Part shown: positions 32,234 to 41,709 of the stretch, in pieces
How the letters are laid out: every line of letters begins with the position of its first letter
How positions within the stretch are numbered: position 1 is the first letter of the stretch
Position numbers and translations under genes: made by a program
Notes under the pieces: model-generated
Databases searched by the model: none
Told to the model about the DNA's origin: nothing
Seen by the model: the letters and a program-made list of their open reading frames with translations, nothing else
NCBI GenBank assembly: GCA_005881175.1
Contig: VBEN01000008.1
Coordinates: 1-53,699, forward strand
DNA: 53,699 nucleotides
Source: Chloroflexota bacterium
Lineage (GTDB): Bacteria > Chloroflexota > Dormibacteria > CF-121
Direction of reading: 5' to 3'

Positions 32234-33796
32234 ATGCTGGCGATCGAGCAGTACACCCGCCGCCTTCTCAAGGACTTTCATCCGATCGTGGCGGCCAATC
32301 GGCCGCCGGTCGACCTGGCGCCCGACGCCGGCGACCGGGAACGCTTCGTGCGGGGATCCGGCGGGCTCGTCACGGGACTCTCAGGCCTTGCGCAGGCCAC
32401 GGGAGCGGTGTGGGTGGCATCGGCGCGAGATGGATTCGAAGCCGAGCTCGACCCGGGGAGCGGCGGAGAACCGATGGTGGTTGAAACGGCGGATGGCGCC
32501 CGCTTCCAGGTGAGTTGGGTCAATCCGCCGCGACTCGCCTACGACCTGTACTACAACACCATTGCCAACCCGCTGCTCTGGTTCGTTCAGCACTACCTCT
32601 GGAACCTGGCGGAAGCGCCGGTGCTCGATGACAGCACGCACCGGGCCTGGAATGAGGGCTACCGGCGGGTCAACCAGCTGTTTGCCCAGCAGGTGGTGCG
32701 CGAAGCGCGGCGTGGTCGCAAGCGGCCGCTCGTGCTTTCGCACGATTACCACCTCTACCTGGTTCCAAGGTTGGTGCGCCGTGAGCTCGCCGATGCCGTG
32801 CTACAGCACTTCGTCCACATCCCCTGGCCCACACCGCAATACTGGAAGGTGTTGCCGCAATACATGCGGGACGAGATCATGGACGGCCTGCTGGCGGCCG
32901 ACATCATCGGTTTGCAGACCCATTCGGATGTGCGCAACTTCTTACTCACCTGCGAAGAGAACATGGGCCTCCCGGTCGATTTTCGGCAACAGACCGCCTT
33001 CTATCGCGGCCGGACCGTATGGGTGCGTCGCTATCCCATCTCGATTGACGTCCGAGAGTTCGAGCGCAGCGCCGCCAGCCCTGGAGTCGAGCGCGCGGAG
33101 CGGGAGATCCTTCGCTGGCGCCCGGAACAGCTGATCTACCGGGTCGACCGCATGGATCTCTCGAAAAACATCGTGCGCGGGTTCTACGCCTACGAGCGCC
33201 TACTTCAAGCCCACGCCGAATGGCGGCGGCGGATCATCTTTTGGGCGATGCTGCAAAAGACGCGCCAGAATGTGCCGGAGTACCGGGAATACGCCCGCCA
33301 GGTGCTCCAGGTGGCCAGGGTGATCAATAGCCGTCTAGCGTCCGATGATTGGCAGCCCATTCGCCTCGAGCTTCGCGAGGATATGAACCGGGCGGTGGCC
33401 GGTTACAAGCAGTTCGATGTACTTCTCGTCAATCCCCTGTACGACGGCATGAACCTGGTGGCGAAAGAGGGAATCACCGTGAACCGCCGGGGCGGTGCCT
33501 TGGTGCTCTCAGAGAATGCCGGTACGCATGAGGAGCTTGGAGAATGGGCCATCACGATTAATCCATTTGATGTCGACGCAACCGCGCAGGCGCTGCAGCA
33601 TGCCCTCCTGATGGACCCGGTCGAACGCCACGCCCGGGCCGAGAAAATGCGCGCGGTCGTGCAACAGAATGATGTCGCCCGCTGGATCTCGGCGCAGTTG
33701 CAAGACATCCGGGACCTGGTGGAGCCGCTGGCGGCGCGGCGCCCGGAGGTCGCGCGGGAGGAGACGCTCTCGATCGGACGCGAAGGTACGCTCTAG
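32234..33796 (+). CDS. otsA: trehalose-6-phosphate synthase (GT20)
   Basis: 520 aa. It makes trehalose 6-phosphate from UDP-glucose (or another NDP-glucose) and glucose 6-phosphate. Family landmarks are GGLVTGLSG (near residue 37), HDYHLYLVPRLVR (~173), HIPWPTPQYW, RVDRMDLSKNIVRGFYAYERLL (~298), NPLYDGMNLVAKEG (~397) and SENAGTHEEL. The C-terminal phosphatase domain of plant-type fusions is absent and no otsB gene is nearby. TACAGT ends 11 bases before the ATG, so the leader is very short. It is divergent from MerR paralogue 1 and convergent with MerR paralogue 2, fitting a stress role. Confidence 0.93.
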   Translation: MLAIEQYTRRLLKDFHPIVAANRPPVDLAPDAGDRERFVRGSGGLVTGLSGLAQATGAVWVASARDGFEAELDPGSGGEPMVVETADGARFQVSWVNPPRLAYDLYYNTIANPLLWFVQHYLWNLAEAPVLDDSTHRAWNEGYRRVNQLFAQQVVREARRGRKRPLVLSHDYHLYLVPRLVRRELADAVLQHFVHIPWPTPQYWKVLPQYMRDEIMDGLLAADIIGLQTHSDVRNFLLTCEENMGLPVDFRQQTAFYRGRTVWVRRYPISIDVREFERSAASPGVERAEREILRWRPEQLIYRVDRMDLSKNIVRGFYAYERLLQAHAEWRRRIIFWAMLQKTRQNVPEYREYARQVLQVARVINSRLASDDWQPIRLELREDMNRAVAGYKQFDVLLVNPLYDGMNLVAKEGITVNRRGGALVLSENAGTHEELGEWAITINPFDVDATAQALQHALLMDPVERHARAEKMRAVVQQNDVARWISAQLQDIRDLVEPLAARRPEVAREETLSIGREGTL

Positions 33797-33799
33797 CGC

Positions 33800-34135
33800 T
33801 CAGGCCCAGAGATGGCGGGCGCCGGCAAGCTCCGGAAATTCGTTCTCGGGGATCTGCAGGCGGCTTTGCACGGCGGCCTCCATCAGAGAAAAGATGACTT
33901 TGACACCGGCGAGATTGATGCCGTGCACCGTGGTCAGTTCGCGAATCAGTCGGATCCGCTCGATGTCGCGGCGCGAGTAACGCCGGCGCTGCGTCGGGGT
34001 CCGCTCGGGGGCGATCAGATTCTCGCTTTCGTAGACGAAAAGCGTCCGGGGCTCGATGTCGAACATATCGGAGACTTCGCTGGACTTATGCGGCATTGCC
34101 AAGTGTCGCCCTCCCGGGTGGAAAGCTGTAAACAA
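33800..34135 (-). CDS. MerR-family regulator, HspR-like (paralogue 2)
   Basis: 111 aa, the most diverged of the five MerR genes here: SEVSDMFDIEPRTLFVYESENLIAPERTPTQRRRYSRRDIERIRLI, then HGINLAGVKVIFSLMEAAVQ. The HTH and the NLAGVK segment align with the others. The ATG is preceded by GGGAGG and, further upstream at 34134-34139, by a TATAAT on the same strand. Its stop is 4 bases from the stop of otsA. No effector domain. Confidence 0.87.
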   Translation of the reverse strand: MFTAFHPGGRHLAMPHKSSEVSDMFDIEPRTLFVYESENLIAPERTPTQRRRYSRRDIERIRLIRELTTVHGINLAGVKVIFSLMEAAVQSRLQIPENEFPELAGARHLWA

Positions 34136-34285
34136 TTATAGCCCACATGTCAGGATTTGTGATAAACACCGGAAGCTACCGTCGTTTGCGGGAATTGTGG
34201 CGCCACTGTGCGCAGCGTGACAGATCGGAAAACCCTACCCATTGGTTGTGCGGGGGCGTATCACCTTAGCCCTCGTGACGCTCGC

Positions 34286-34314
34286 TTGAACACGTTCGAG
34301 CTTGCCGTTAGTGT
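34286..34314 (+). promoter_or_regulatory. promoter (TTGAAC, 17 bases, TAGTGT)
   Basis: TTGAAC (34286-34291) and TAGTGT (34309-34314) with ideal 17-base spacing precede the exported TIM-barrel-like gene. The rest of 34140-34285 shows nothing further. Confidence 0.45.
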
Positions 34315-34349
34315 CACGGCCGGACGGTGCCACCGCCGGTCCTTGCAGC

Positions 34350-35480
34350 ATGTCGCGCATCTTACGTCAAGTCACGCTTTTTGGAGGGAGGGTTGTGCTG
34401 GGAGTGATGCTTTTCGCTCTCCTCACGCCCCCGTTTGGCTTGCGCGCCTACCTCGAGGCTCGAGCTCAGGAGCAAGCACAGGCTAGCCACGTGATCGTCA
34501 GCTTCGGCCGGCCGGCTGCCGCGATCGTCCCGTTGCCGGTAACGGCGCGGCCGTTCGCCCAGGCGCCGCGCTCACCCCTCGACGGGGTCAAGGGCAAGGG
34601 CGCCTGGCTGATGATCTTCAACGGTGATTGGAATGATCCCGATTCCGATCGGGCCGCGGCCATCGTCGATGCGGCCGTCCGGGCTGACCTCAGCCACCTG
34701 TATATAAGGATCGCCGACTCGAGATACCATTTTTACGGTACCTCGGCCCTCCAGGACCTTCTACCCATCGCTCATCAGCACGGGCTCAACATCATCGGTT
34801 GGATCGAACCGATGCTGGATGATTCGAACGCCGACACCGCCGATGCGCTGGCGGCTGCTCAGTTCGAAGAGCAGGGCCAGCGACTGGATGGGCTTGCGCT
34901 GACGATCGAGGGTAACAGCACATCCGACCCCAATGTGGGCCAGTATCTAGCGGGAATCCGCGGCGGCATCCAGGGCATGAATGGCCTCGGGGATCGCTAC
35001 CTGCTGATCGCCAGCACGTTGCCCACCCCCTACGACCACCCGGGCTATGCGTACGCGACCATGTCGCGCTATTGTCAGGTCTTTGCCCCGATGGTGTACT
35101 GGCGAGCCACCGGCCTGCCCCAGTACAGCGGGGTGGGCGGTGCCCGCGCCTACGTTGCCCAGGTATTCCAACAGTTCCGTGACCCAGGGGTCAACCCGTT
35201 CAAGCGCCCGCTGACCATCACGGCGCAAGCCTATGATGCCGCACCCGAGTACGGCACCCCGGGCGCCCCACCCGGCGATGAGATCGTCACCTCGATGGAT
35301 GAGACACGCGCCCAGGGCGGGATCAGCTGGTCTTATTACCGGCTGGCGAATGCGGATAATGGCGTGACCGGGGAAGAGCAACAGGCGATCACCGGCTACC
35401 CGTTCTGGCAGCGCTTTCGTACGGGAGGCATCGCGGGCACGGCGCTGATCGCGCTACCTGACCAACCGGTCGCGTATTAA
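34350..35480 (+). CDS. exported TIM-barrel-like protein, possible glycoside hydrolase
   Basis: 376 aa from the ATG at 34350. A GTG at 34395 has a better Shine-Dalgarno (GGAGGGAGG) but gives a poorer signal peptide. A hydrophobic leader (VVLGVMLFALLTPPF) is followed by GAWLMIFNGDWNDPDSDRA, DLSHLYIRIADSRYHFYG, GLNIIGWIEPML and APMVYWRATG, which alternate like the strands of a TIM barrel. This resembles GH-like exported proteins, but catalytic acids cannot be fixed by eye. It is followed after 20 bases by ftsH and may share its transcript. Confidence 0.72.
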   Translation: MSRILRQVTLFGGRVVLGVMLFALLTPPFGLRAYLEARAQEQAQASHVIVSFGRPAAAIVPLPVTARPFAQAPRSPLDGVKGKGAWLMIFNGDWNDPDSDRAAAIVDAAVRADLSHLYIRIADSRYHFYGTSALQDLLPIAHQHGLNIIGWIEPMLDDSNADTADALAAAQFEEQGQRLDGLALTIEGNSTSDPNVGQYLAGIRGGIQGMNGLGDRYLLIASTLPTPYDHPGYAYATMSRYCQVFAPMVYWRATGLPQYSGVGGARAYVAQVFQQFRDPGVNPFKRPLTITAQAYDAAPEYGTPGAPPGDEIVTSMDETRAQGGISWSYYRLANADNGVTGEEQQAITGYPFWQRFRTGGIAGTALIALPDQPVAY

Positions 35481-35500
35481 GGAGAGGGGTTGAGAAACCA

Positions 35501-37465
35501 ATGAAAAGGCTTGTTCGCCGTTTTTCTGCCTTATCGAGGCTGCGCCGCAAATGGATGCTCGTGCCCACGTTCGTGGCGCTCGCCCTTCTCGTTACCGGTG
35601 GTCTGTGGTACCTAGGACACGCCGGAGCAAATTCCGTGTGGAACCAGCCAAGTGTTCCGATCAGCGATGTGCTCGATCGCGTCGACCGCGGCGAGATCCT
35701 GGGCGCCAGCATCAGCGGTCAGCGCATCCTCTTAACCGACCAGGCCGGCCATCAATCGTGGACCATCGAAAAAGAATCGTCCATGGGATCGACCGAGCAG
35801 TACCTGCGGAATCACAACGTCAAAGTCGCGGTTCAGTCGACCGACGAAACCTCGTTCGCCACCATGCTGCCGAACCTGCTCGGACTGCTTGTCCTGCTGG
35901 CGTTGCTGTTCATCTTGCTACGACGGTCCAACCTCCTGGGCAGTCCGATGGGGGCCATGACGAAACATCTCGCCGACGCCCGTCTGGGCGACGGCGAGCA
36001 GGTGACCTTCTCCCAGGTGGTCGGTGTCGATGAAGCCAAGCACGAGCTGGAAGAGGTTGTCGAATTCCTCAAAGCTCCGAGCAATTTCGGGAAGCTGGGC
36101 GCTCGCATGCCGCGCGGCATCCTGCTCGTCGGTCCTCCGGGGACCGGAAAGACGCTTCTCTCTCGGGCGGTGGCCGGCGAGGCCAAGGTCCCCTATTTCT
36201 CGTTAAGCGGTTCGGACTTCGTCGAGATGTTCGTCGGCGTGGGCGCCGCCCGCGTCCGTGACCTCTTTCGGCACGCGAAGAAGAACTCCCCGTGCCTGGT
36301 GTTCCTTGACGAGATCGACGCACTCGGGCGCAAGCGTGGCGGTGCGCAGATCCGCACCAATGAGGAGCGTGAGCAAACCCTCAACCAGTTGCTCGTGGAG
36401 ATGGACGGGTTCAATACCGACTCTGCTGTCGTCGTGATCGCGGCCACAAACCGTCCGGACGTCCTTGATCCGGCGCTGCTGCGCTCCGGCCGCTTCGATC
36501 GGCGGGTGGCGATCGACGCGCCCGACCTCAATGGCCGGCGCGCGATCCTGAGCCTCTATGCTGCCCAGAAGCCGCTGGCCGAGAACATCGACCTCGACGT
36601 GGTCGCCAGGCAGACGCCGGGCTTCACCGGTGCTGACCTTGCCAACCTCCTGAACGAGGCGGCCATCCTCGCCGCCCGGAACAAGAAAGTCGCGATTGGC
36701 AGGCAGGAGCTGGACGAGGCCAGCCTTCGCGTGATGGCCGGACCCGAGAAGCGCAGCCGGATGATCACGCCGGAGGAGAAGTCGATCATCGCCTACCATG
36801 AGGTCGGCCACGCGTTGGTGATGAAATCGATTGCGAAGAGCGACCCGGTGCACAAGGTCTCGGTGGTATCGCGCGGGCAGGCCCTGGGCGTCACCATCCA
36901 GCTCCCGTTGAAGGACCGTTACCTGACCTCGAAGTCTGAGCTGATGACCCGGATGGCGGCGGCGATGGGTGGCCGCGCGGCTGAAGAGATCATCTTCGGC
37001 GATGTCACCACCGGCGCGAAGCAGGACATCGAGCAGGCCACTAGCATCGCGCGCCAGATGGTCTGCGAGTTTGGAATGAGCGAGCGGCTCGGCCTGGTGA
37101 CCTTGCACCGCCGCGGCGAGGGTGACAGCTTGTTCTTCTCCGAGTTGACCGCGGCCGATGTCGACGCGGAAGTGAAGGCGCTGACCGACACGGCGTATCG
37201 CCACGCGTACGATATCTGCCAGACTCGTCGGTCCACGCTGGTGCGAATCGCCGAGCACCTACAGATCGTGGAAACGATCGATGGCGATGAGCTCGACCGC
37301 CTGCTGTTGGAAGAGGCAATGCCTCCGGTCACGGTCATGTTGCCGAAAGTCGAGGAGTCGGCTGTCGCCGGGCGGATCGCGGCCGCCGAAGCTAATGACT
37401 GGGAGGACTCGTCCGCTGCTTCGGCTGTCGAGAGCGATGCCGAGCCGCCGCTTGCCGCGAGCTAG
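35501..37465 (+). CDS. ftsH: ATP-dependent zinc metalloprotease FtsH
   Basis: 654 aa, membrane-bound. Two N-terminal membrane helices (about residues 20-43 and 122-142) flank a small outside domain. The AAA domain has Walker A GPPGTGKT (~213), Walker B LVFLDEID (~267) and the second region of homology, [12 protein letters not shown] (~327). The protease domain has HEVGH (~431; the usual form is HEAGH, a tolerated change) and the third zinc ligand in [11 protein letters not shown]. The C-terminal ~40 residues are acidic and variable. A good AAGGAG site precedes the ATG. It degrades membrane and regulatory proteins; the overlapping antisense MerR gene fits stress control. Confidence 0.95.
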   Translation: MKRLVRRFSALSRLRRKWMLVPTFVALALLVTGGLWYLGHAGANSVWNQPSVPISDVLDRVDRGEILGASISGQRILLTDQAGHQSWTIEKESSMGSTEQYLRNHNVKVAVQSTDETSFATMLPNLLGLLVLLALLFILLRRSNLLGSPMGAMTKHLADARLGDGEQVTFSQVVGVDEAKHELEEVVEFLKAPSNFGKLGARMPRGILLVGPPGTGKTLLSRAVAGEAKVPYFSLSGSDFVEMFVGVGAARVRDLFRHAKKNSPCLVFLDEIDALGRKRGGAQIRTNEEREQTLNQLLVEMDGFNTDSAVVVIAATNRPDVLDPALLRSGRFDRRVAIDAPDLNGRRAILSLYAAQKPLAENIDLDVVARQTPGFTGADLANLLNEAAILAARNKKVAIGRQELDEASLRVMAGPEKRSRMITPEEKSIIAYHEVGHALVMKSIAKSDPVHKVSVVSRGQALGVTIQLPLKDRYLTSKSELMTRMAAAMGGRAAEEIIFGDVTTGAKQDIEQATSIARQMVCEFGMSERLGLVTLHRRGEGDSLFFSELTAADVDAEVKALTDTAYRHAYDICQTRRSTLVRIAEHLQIVETIDGDELDRLLLEEAMPPVTVMLPKVEESAVAGRIAAAEANDWEDSSAASAVESDAEPPLAAS

Positions 37466-37824
37466 ATAATCTCTTCGTACAGGTCGTAGACCTGTTTGAG
37501 GTCGTCTGGCGGTTTCACTCCGCCACGCTTGAGCGACTCCAGCAGCATCAGGATGTACTTGACGCCGGCCAGGTTGACGCCCTTCTCTCGGGTCAGCTGC
37601 TGGATGACCTGCAGCTTGCGCACGTTGCGTTGCGAGTAGCGCCGCCGGTTGGTGGCCGTGCGGTACGGCTCGATCAGGCCGAGGTCCTCGTACATCATCA
37701 AGGTGCGAGGATGGGTCTCGAGGATCTCTGACGCAACGCTGATGGTGTAGAGGGGCTTGTCGAGATCAAACGCCCCGGAGATGCGCGGGTCGCGATTCGG
37801 GACCAACGCTATTCCTTGACCCAA
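37462..37824 (-). CDS. MerR-family regulator, HspR-like (paralogue 3, receiver-coupled)
   Basis: 120 aa from a TTG at 37824; a second in-frame TTG at 37806 with AAGGA upstream is an alternative. The HTH reads YTISVASEILETHPRTLMMYEDLGLI, then TATNRRRYSQRNVRKLQVIQQLTREKGVNLAGVKYILMLLESL. Its start overlaps the end of the receiver gene by 16 bases. Its stop shares a CTAG palindrome with the stop of ftsH. It is very like paralogues 4 and 5. A receiver and a DNA-binding protein made from one coupled message act like a two-piece response regulator; that is inference. Confidence 0.9.
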   Translation of the reverse strand: MGQGIALVPNRDPRISGAFDLDKPLYTISVASEILETHPRTLMMYEDLGLIEPYRTATNRRRYSQRNVRKLQVIQQLTREKGVNLAGVKYILMLLESLKRGGVKPPDDLKQVYDLYEEII

Positions 37825-38198
37825 TCCTGTACGCCGCGGCTGAGGCTTGCGGGCGTGGTCTCGGACTTGATCAGATAATCGAGCGCGCCTAGCTTGAGAC
37901 CGCGATCGACCAACTCCTTTTCTCCGTAATTGGAGAGGATGATCACCGGGATGTTCTTGGTCACGCTATCCGAGCGCAGATTTTCCAGGACGGCAAACCC
38001 ATCCATCTTGGGAAGCCGGATGTCGAGAAACACGATGTCCGGCACCTGATTCTTGGCATGGTCGAGGCCCTCTTCGCCGGACTTGGCTACGGTAACCCGG
38101 TAGCCGTCGAGCTCGAGCTTGAGCTTGTACATCTCGGCGACCGCCGGGTCATCTTCGATGAAGAGGACGTTAACGTCCTCATCGACCACGTCACTCAT
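37809..38198 (-). CDS. single-domain response regulator, first copy of the receiver/MerR pair
   Basis: 129 aa, complete receiver: LFIEDDPAVAEMYKLKLELDGY (acidic pair ~16-17), VFLDIRLPKMDG with phospho-Asp (~60), ILSNYG where Ser replaces the usual Thr, and LIKSETTP with Lys. The C-terminal SRGVQDWVKE is nearly the same as in the copy at 43349. The ATG has AAGGAGGGG upstream. No kinase is nearby, so its input is unknown. Confidence 0.93.
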   Translation of the reverse strand: MSDVVDEDVNVLFIEDDPAVAEMYKLKLELDGYRVTVAKSGEEGLDHAKNQVPDIVFLDIRLPKMDGFAVLENLRSDSVTKNIPVIILSNYGEKELVDRGLKLGALDYLIKSETTPASLSRGVQDWVKE

Positions 38199-38268
38199 GT
38201 CCCCTCCTTAGCCGCCGTATCGCGAAACTCGACATCGTGCCTGTCACCTTTCCCCCCTTTCTATCGGT

Positions 38269-38281
38269 GGTTAGTATAACC
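38269..38281. promoter_or_regulatory. palindrome GGTTA-GTA-TAACC over a -10 box
   Basis: A perfect 5-bp inverted repeat with a 3-base centre covers the minus-strand -10 TATACT (38278-38273) of the receiver/MerR operon. A TTTCGG 19 bases further out would give the long spacing typical of MerR-regulated promoters. It may be an autoregulatory operator. Confidence 0.35.
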
Positions 38282-38410
38282 AAGTTCACCCAGGATTCCG
38301 AAATTTGCCGATAAAAAGCCCGTGTCGGTCGGGCAAAACGCAAGTGGTACGATGGCCGTAGCTCCTGGGAGTCCCGTCCGGGGTTGGCGCGGGAGGAGCG
38401 TATTTTTCAG

Positions 38411-38644
38411 ATGGGATATTTGCGAGGTCTCACCCATGGCGCGATCGCCGGGGTCGTGCTTGGGCTCCTGTATGCGCCCGAGTCCGGGGTCAGCATGCGG
38501 CAGCGGGTGGCGCGCCTGCTCGGTCAGGCGGAGGACATGATGGCCGCCGACAGCACAGCGGTGGCGCCGGGTTCGCCGGTTATGCCCCGCCGGCGGGGCA
38601 GCTCCGGGAACAGAAAGCAGGGCCAGGCGCCCATAGGAGGATGA
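38411..38644 (+). CDS. YtxH-like small membrane protein, 77 aa
   Basis: The glycine-rich membrane segment GYLRGLTHGAIAGVVLGLLYAPESG followed by a charged amphipathic helix (MRQRVARLLGQAEDMM) is typical of YtxH proteins, which end the membrane segment with LxAPxSG. A TTG at 38384 next to GGGAGG is an alternative start that adds nine residues. The stop overlaps the next ATG (ATGA). YtxH proteins are linked to general stress in Bacillus; the molecular role is unknown. Confidence 0.72.
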   Translation: MGYLRGLTHGAIAGVVLGLLYAPESGVSMRQRVARLLGQAEDMMAADSTAVAPGSPVMPRRRGSSGNRKQGQAPIGG

Positions 38645-39021
38645 CGATGGATCAGACCGTGGAGAAGACGATCGACCGGTTGAGCGACCTACTCGACCGC
38701 GCGAACAAGGCGGCTCAAGACCTTGAGGTGAAAGACCGTTTAACCGATGCGGTTGCCGCCCTCCGACGGACCCGCATCACCCAGGACGAGGACGCCGGTA
38801 TCGAGCGGTTTGTTACCGGGCTTCTGATCGGGGTGGCGGTCGGCTTTGGGCTGGCATTGCTGCTCGCGCCCAAGTCGGGCGAGGAGATGCGAGATGACCT
38901 GATGCAGCGCGGCATCGAGCTGCGCGACCGCGCCGGCGAGCTCGCATCCAAAATGCCGTTCGGCGACGGGGAGCAGGGCCGCACCGAAAAAGCCCCGACC
39001 GACCAGCCTGGGATCGCCTGA
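38641..39021 (+). CDS. YtxH-domain protein, 126 aa
   Basis: An N-terminal amphipathic helical part (residues 1-50) precedes a membrane segment, FVTGLLIGVAVGFGLALLLAPKSGEEMRDDL, the typical YtxH core with APKSGEE. A soluble helical tail follows. Preceded by GGAGG and coupled to the smaller YtxH gene by ATGA, it forms a two-gene stress-type unit. It converges with the PBP1A gene. Confidence 0.85.
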   Translation: MTMDQTVEKTIDRLSDLLDRANKAAQDLEVKDRLTDAVAALRRTRITQDEDAGIERFVTGLLIGVAVGFGLALLLAPKSGEEMRDDLMQRGIELRDRAGELASKMPFGDGEQGRTEKAPTDQPGIA

Positions 39022-39060
39022 CCCGACCGAAGCGCGAACGAGGGAAGGATTCGGCCGGAC

Positions 39061-41358
39061 TCAGCCGTTCGCCGGCTTGCACTTGTCCGGTGGGCCAGGC
39101 GGGCAGATCGTCGGTGCCGGAGATGGGGCAGGTGATGGCGCCGGTGCCGGCGGTGGCTTCGGCGCGTTGATGACACAGTAGACGCCATCGACGGTGATCT
39201 GCGAATAACTCAGGTTGTAGGGGCTGTAGTTTGCCGGGAGCTTGCACTGGGGCCACGGCTGCGCCAGCGTTTTCGGCAGGTTTTCGGTGCCGGTCAGGAA
39301 GTAACTTTGCCCAATCTGGTGAATCCCGGCCGGAACGGCGCTGTACCACTCATCCGGTTTGCCGGCGAGTGCCTGCGTCATGAACTTGTGCCAGATGGGA
39401 GCCGCGCCGACGATTCCAGTCGAGTTGTGGCTCAGCGGCTTGTTGTCCGGGTTTCCCACCCAGACGGCGGTCGCCAGGCTGGGGGTGAAACCGACCGTCC
39501 AATTATCTTTGAAATCATTGGTGGTGCCGGTCTTGGCAGCGACGTGACGCCCAGCCAGCGTCAGGTCGCCCCCACAGCCGAAACTCATGCAACGGTTGCG
39601 GTCGTCGGACATGATGGAGGCGATGATGAAGGCGACGCCGGGGTCGACAGCGCGGTACTCCACCGTTTTTGGATCGTAGGTGTAGACCGCGCGACCCAGC
39701 CCGTCCTTGATACTCAGAATCGGGGCTTCGCGGTGCCGGACGCCGAGCGTCGCGAGGGTTGAGGCCGCGGTCGCCATATCGGCCAACCGCACCGGATAGG
39801 CACCCAGCGTCAGGCTCATGCCATAGGTGTCAACGGAGCGCGGCTTATCGCACGGCTCCCCTAAGCAGGTGAGGCCGAGACGATGCGCCATGTCGACGAC
39901 TGCTGGAATACCGGTACGAAGCTCGACTTTCAAGGCCGGGATGTTGAGTGAGTTGCCCATCACCATCTTCAGCGGCAGCGTGCCGTGGAAGCGCCGATCG
40001 TAGTTTTGGGGGATGTACTTGGCGAATCCGCTGGCGTAGCCCGGACCATCGCCACCGATGGGAAACACCATCGGGGCGTCCTGGACTGGGCTCAGCATGT
40101 TCACCTTCCGGCTCTCGATCGCCGCGGTATAGGTGAAGATCTTGAAGCTCGAGCCAGGCGGGCGGGCGACATCGTACGCGAAGTTGAACTGGCCGCCGGG
40201 TCGGTTGTAGTCGACGCCGCCGACCATGGCGAGAACCTGGCCGGTTTTGGGGTCCATGCTGACCAGGGCCGCATCATGAAAGTTGTAGAAGCTGCCCTTC
40301 TGCGCCACCTGGTCGCGGACCACCTTCTCCGCCATGTGCTGGAGATTCAGGTCGAGGCTGGTGTAGACGCGATAGCCCCGCTGATCGCTGGAATTGATGC
40401 CGTGTTCCTTGGCGAGCGTCTTCAAGACATAGTCGACGAAGTAGGGCGCCTCGAATTTGGTGACAGGCGAGAAGACCTGTAGCTTGTCGGCGTAGGCGGA
40501 CTGCGCCTGTGCCGCCGTAATGAACTTCTCGCCGACCATGGCGGCGAGCACCTGGGCCTGGCGCTGCTTGGCCGACGCGAAATTGACGACGGGGTTATAG
40601 CGCGTCGGTGCCTGAGGGAGCCCGGCCAGCATGGCGGCCTGCGCCAGCGAGACGTCATGGGCGTTCGTCTGGAAATAGCTGCGAGCCGCCGCCTCGATGC
40701 CGTAGGTCTGACTGCCATAGAAGATGGTATTGAGATACATTTCCAGGATCTGATTCTTGCTGTACTCGCGGTTCAGCTCGATGGCTAGGATCGCTTCCTT
40801 CATCTTGCGCTGGATGTCGTTGGGCGCATTGCTGCCGATGTAGACCTGCTTGATCAACTGCTGGCTGATCGTGCTGCCGCCCTGCTGAATGTGATGGTGC
40901 TGGTAGTTCGCGATTGCGGCACGAAGAATGCCGCCAACATCGATGCCGCTGTTGCTGTAGAAGGTCCGGTCCTCGGTAGCGAGGGTCGCCTTCACCACCC
41001 ATGGCGAGACGTAGTTAAGGGGTACCACGATCCGGTGGTTGCCCTCTTTGCCGACGTCGGCGAGCAGTTGGCCATGCCGGTCGTAGATCAGGGTGTCCTG
41101 TTGCAGCTTGTCCGAGGACAGGCCGCTGACGGCGGGCAGGGGCCCGACGGCCTGGGCGGTGATGGCGGGGATGCCCATCAACGGCACCAGCAGCACGACC
41201 ATCAGGCCAAGGATCACGGTGCGCCGGAAGTCGGCGCGGCTGCGCTTCCGCCACCGGTCCACGTTGCGCTGCGTGCGCCGACGAGCCGCTAGGCGCTCAG
41301 AAACCCGGAGATCCCCGAAAGCAGGAGCCACAGAGAGAGGAGCATAACCGCTCCCCAC
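39061..41358 (-). CDS. class A penicillin-binding protein (PBP1A type)
   Basis: 765 aa, bifunctional peptidoglycan synthase. A cytoplasmic basic N-terminus and one membrane helix (about residues 46-68) come first. The glycosyltransferase domain has ATEDRTFYSNSGID (catalytic Glu) and GGSTISQQLIKQ. The transpeptidase has RPPGSSFK (SxxK), NSLN (SxN) and AAKTGTTNDF (KTG). The C-terminus is a Pro/Ala-rich tail with two Cys (ICPPGPPDKC). The GTG start has GGAG upstream and lies inside a small upstream frame. It works with the other wall enzymes of the window. Confidence 0.95.
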   Translation of the reverse strand: MGSGYAPLSVAPAFGDLRVSERLAARRRTQRNVDRWRKRSRADFRRTVILGLMVVLLVPLMGIPAITAQAVGPLPAVSGLSSDKLQQDTLIYDRHGQLLADVGKEGNHRIVVPLNYVSPWVVKATLATEDRTFYSNSGIDVGGILRAAIANYQHHHIQQGGSTISQQLIKQVYIGSNAPNDIQRKMKEAILAIELNREYSKNQILEMYLNTIFYGSQTYGIEAAARSYFQTNAHDVSLAQAAMLAGLPQAPTRYNPVVNFASAKQRQAQVLAAMVGEKFITAAQAQSAYADKLQVFSPVTKFEAPYFVDYVLKTLAKEHGINSSDQRGYRVYTSLDLNLQHMAEKVVRDQVAQKGSFYNFHDAALVSMDPKTGQVLAMVGGVDYNRPGGQFNFAYDVARPPGSSFKIFTYTAAIESRKVNMLSPVQDAPMVFPIGGDGPGYASGFAKYIPQNYDRRFHGTLPLKMVMGNSLNIPALKVELRTGIPAVVDMAHRLGLTCLGEPCDKPRSVDTYGMSLTLGAYPVRLADMATAASTLATLGVRHREAPILSIKDGLGRAVYTYDPKTVEYRAVDPGVAFIIASIMSDDRNRCMSFGCGGDLTLAGRHVAAKTGTTNDFKDNWTVGFTPSLATAVWVGNPDNKPLSHNSTGIVGAAPIWHKFMTQALAGKPDEWYSAVPAGIHQIGQSYFLTGTENLPKTLAQPWPQCKLPANYSPYNLSYSQITVDGVYCVINAPKPPPAPAPSPAPSPAPTICPPGPPDKCKPANG

Positions 41359-41483
41359 CCTGCTCCGCTCGCCAGCGCCCGAGCCGTCGACCGGCGCTGA
41401 CGCCGGATCTGCCGTCGGCGAGCGGCGAGGGACGAGAGGCCGTCGGCGGTTACTGAGTGGGTCGCATGCCGGATGTATATCAA
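41289..41483 (-). CDS. possible small membrane protein overlapping the PBP1A start, 64 aa
   Basis: A TTG-initiated frame with an Arg-rich centre (ARRRQIRRQRRS) and a C-terminal membrane helix (AVMLLSLWLLLSGISGFL). It overlaps the PBP1A gene by 70 bases. The basic-then-hydrophobic layout is protein-like, but the start is weak and the overlap large. Confidence 0.35.
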   Translation of the reverse strand: MIYIRHATHSVTADGLSSLAARRRQIRRQRRSTARALASGAGWGAVMLLSLWLLLSGISGFLSA

Positions 41484-41661
41484 TTCAGGCCCCTAAATCG
41501 TACCGTTACTGCTCTACGGAAATCTGACTTAGCCATTGTAACCTAAGCGGAGCTCCTCTGTACGGAATAGGCCTGACCGTGTCGCCGGCTGCCTCTGTCC
41601 AACGGCGCGGCCCGGACTTTGGTTACGGCCGTGGTGAAGCTGTCGCGAGGGGACGCCTACT

Positions 41662-41667
41662 TATAAT
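41662..41667 (+). promoter_or_regulatory. -10 box (TATAAT)
   Basis: A perfect TATAAT 42 bases before the GTG of the zinc-ribbon gene; no good -35 box at 17 bases. Confidence 0.4.
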
Positions 41668-41709
41668 GGGGCAGCGTTGTCGAGCCAGGTATCGCCCGGG
41701 AGTGGCACC

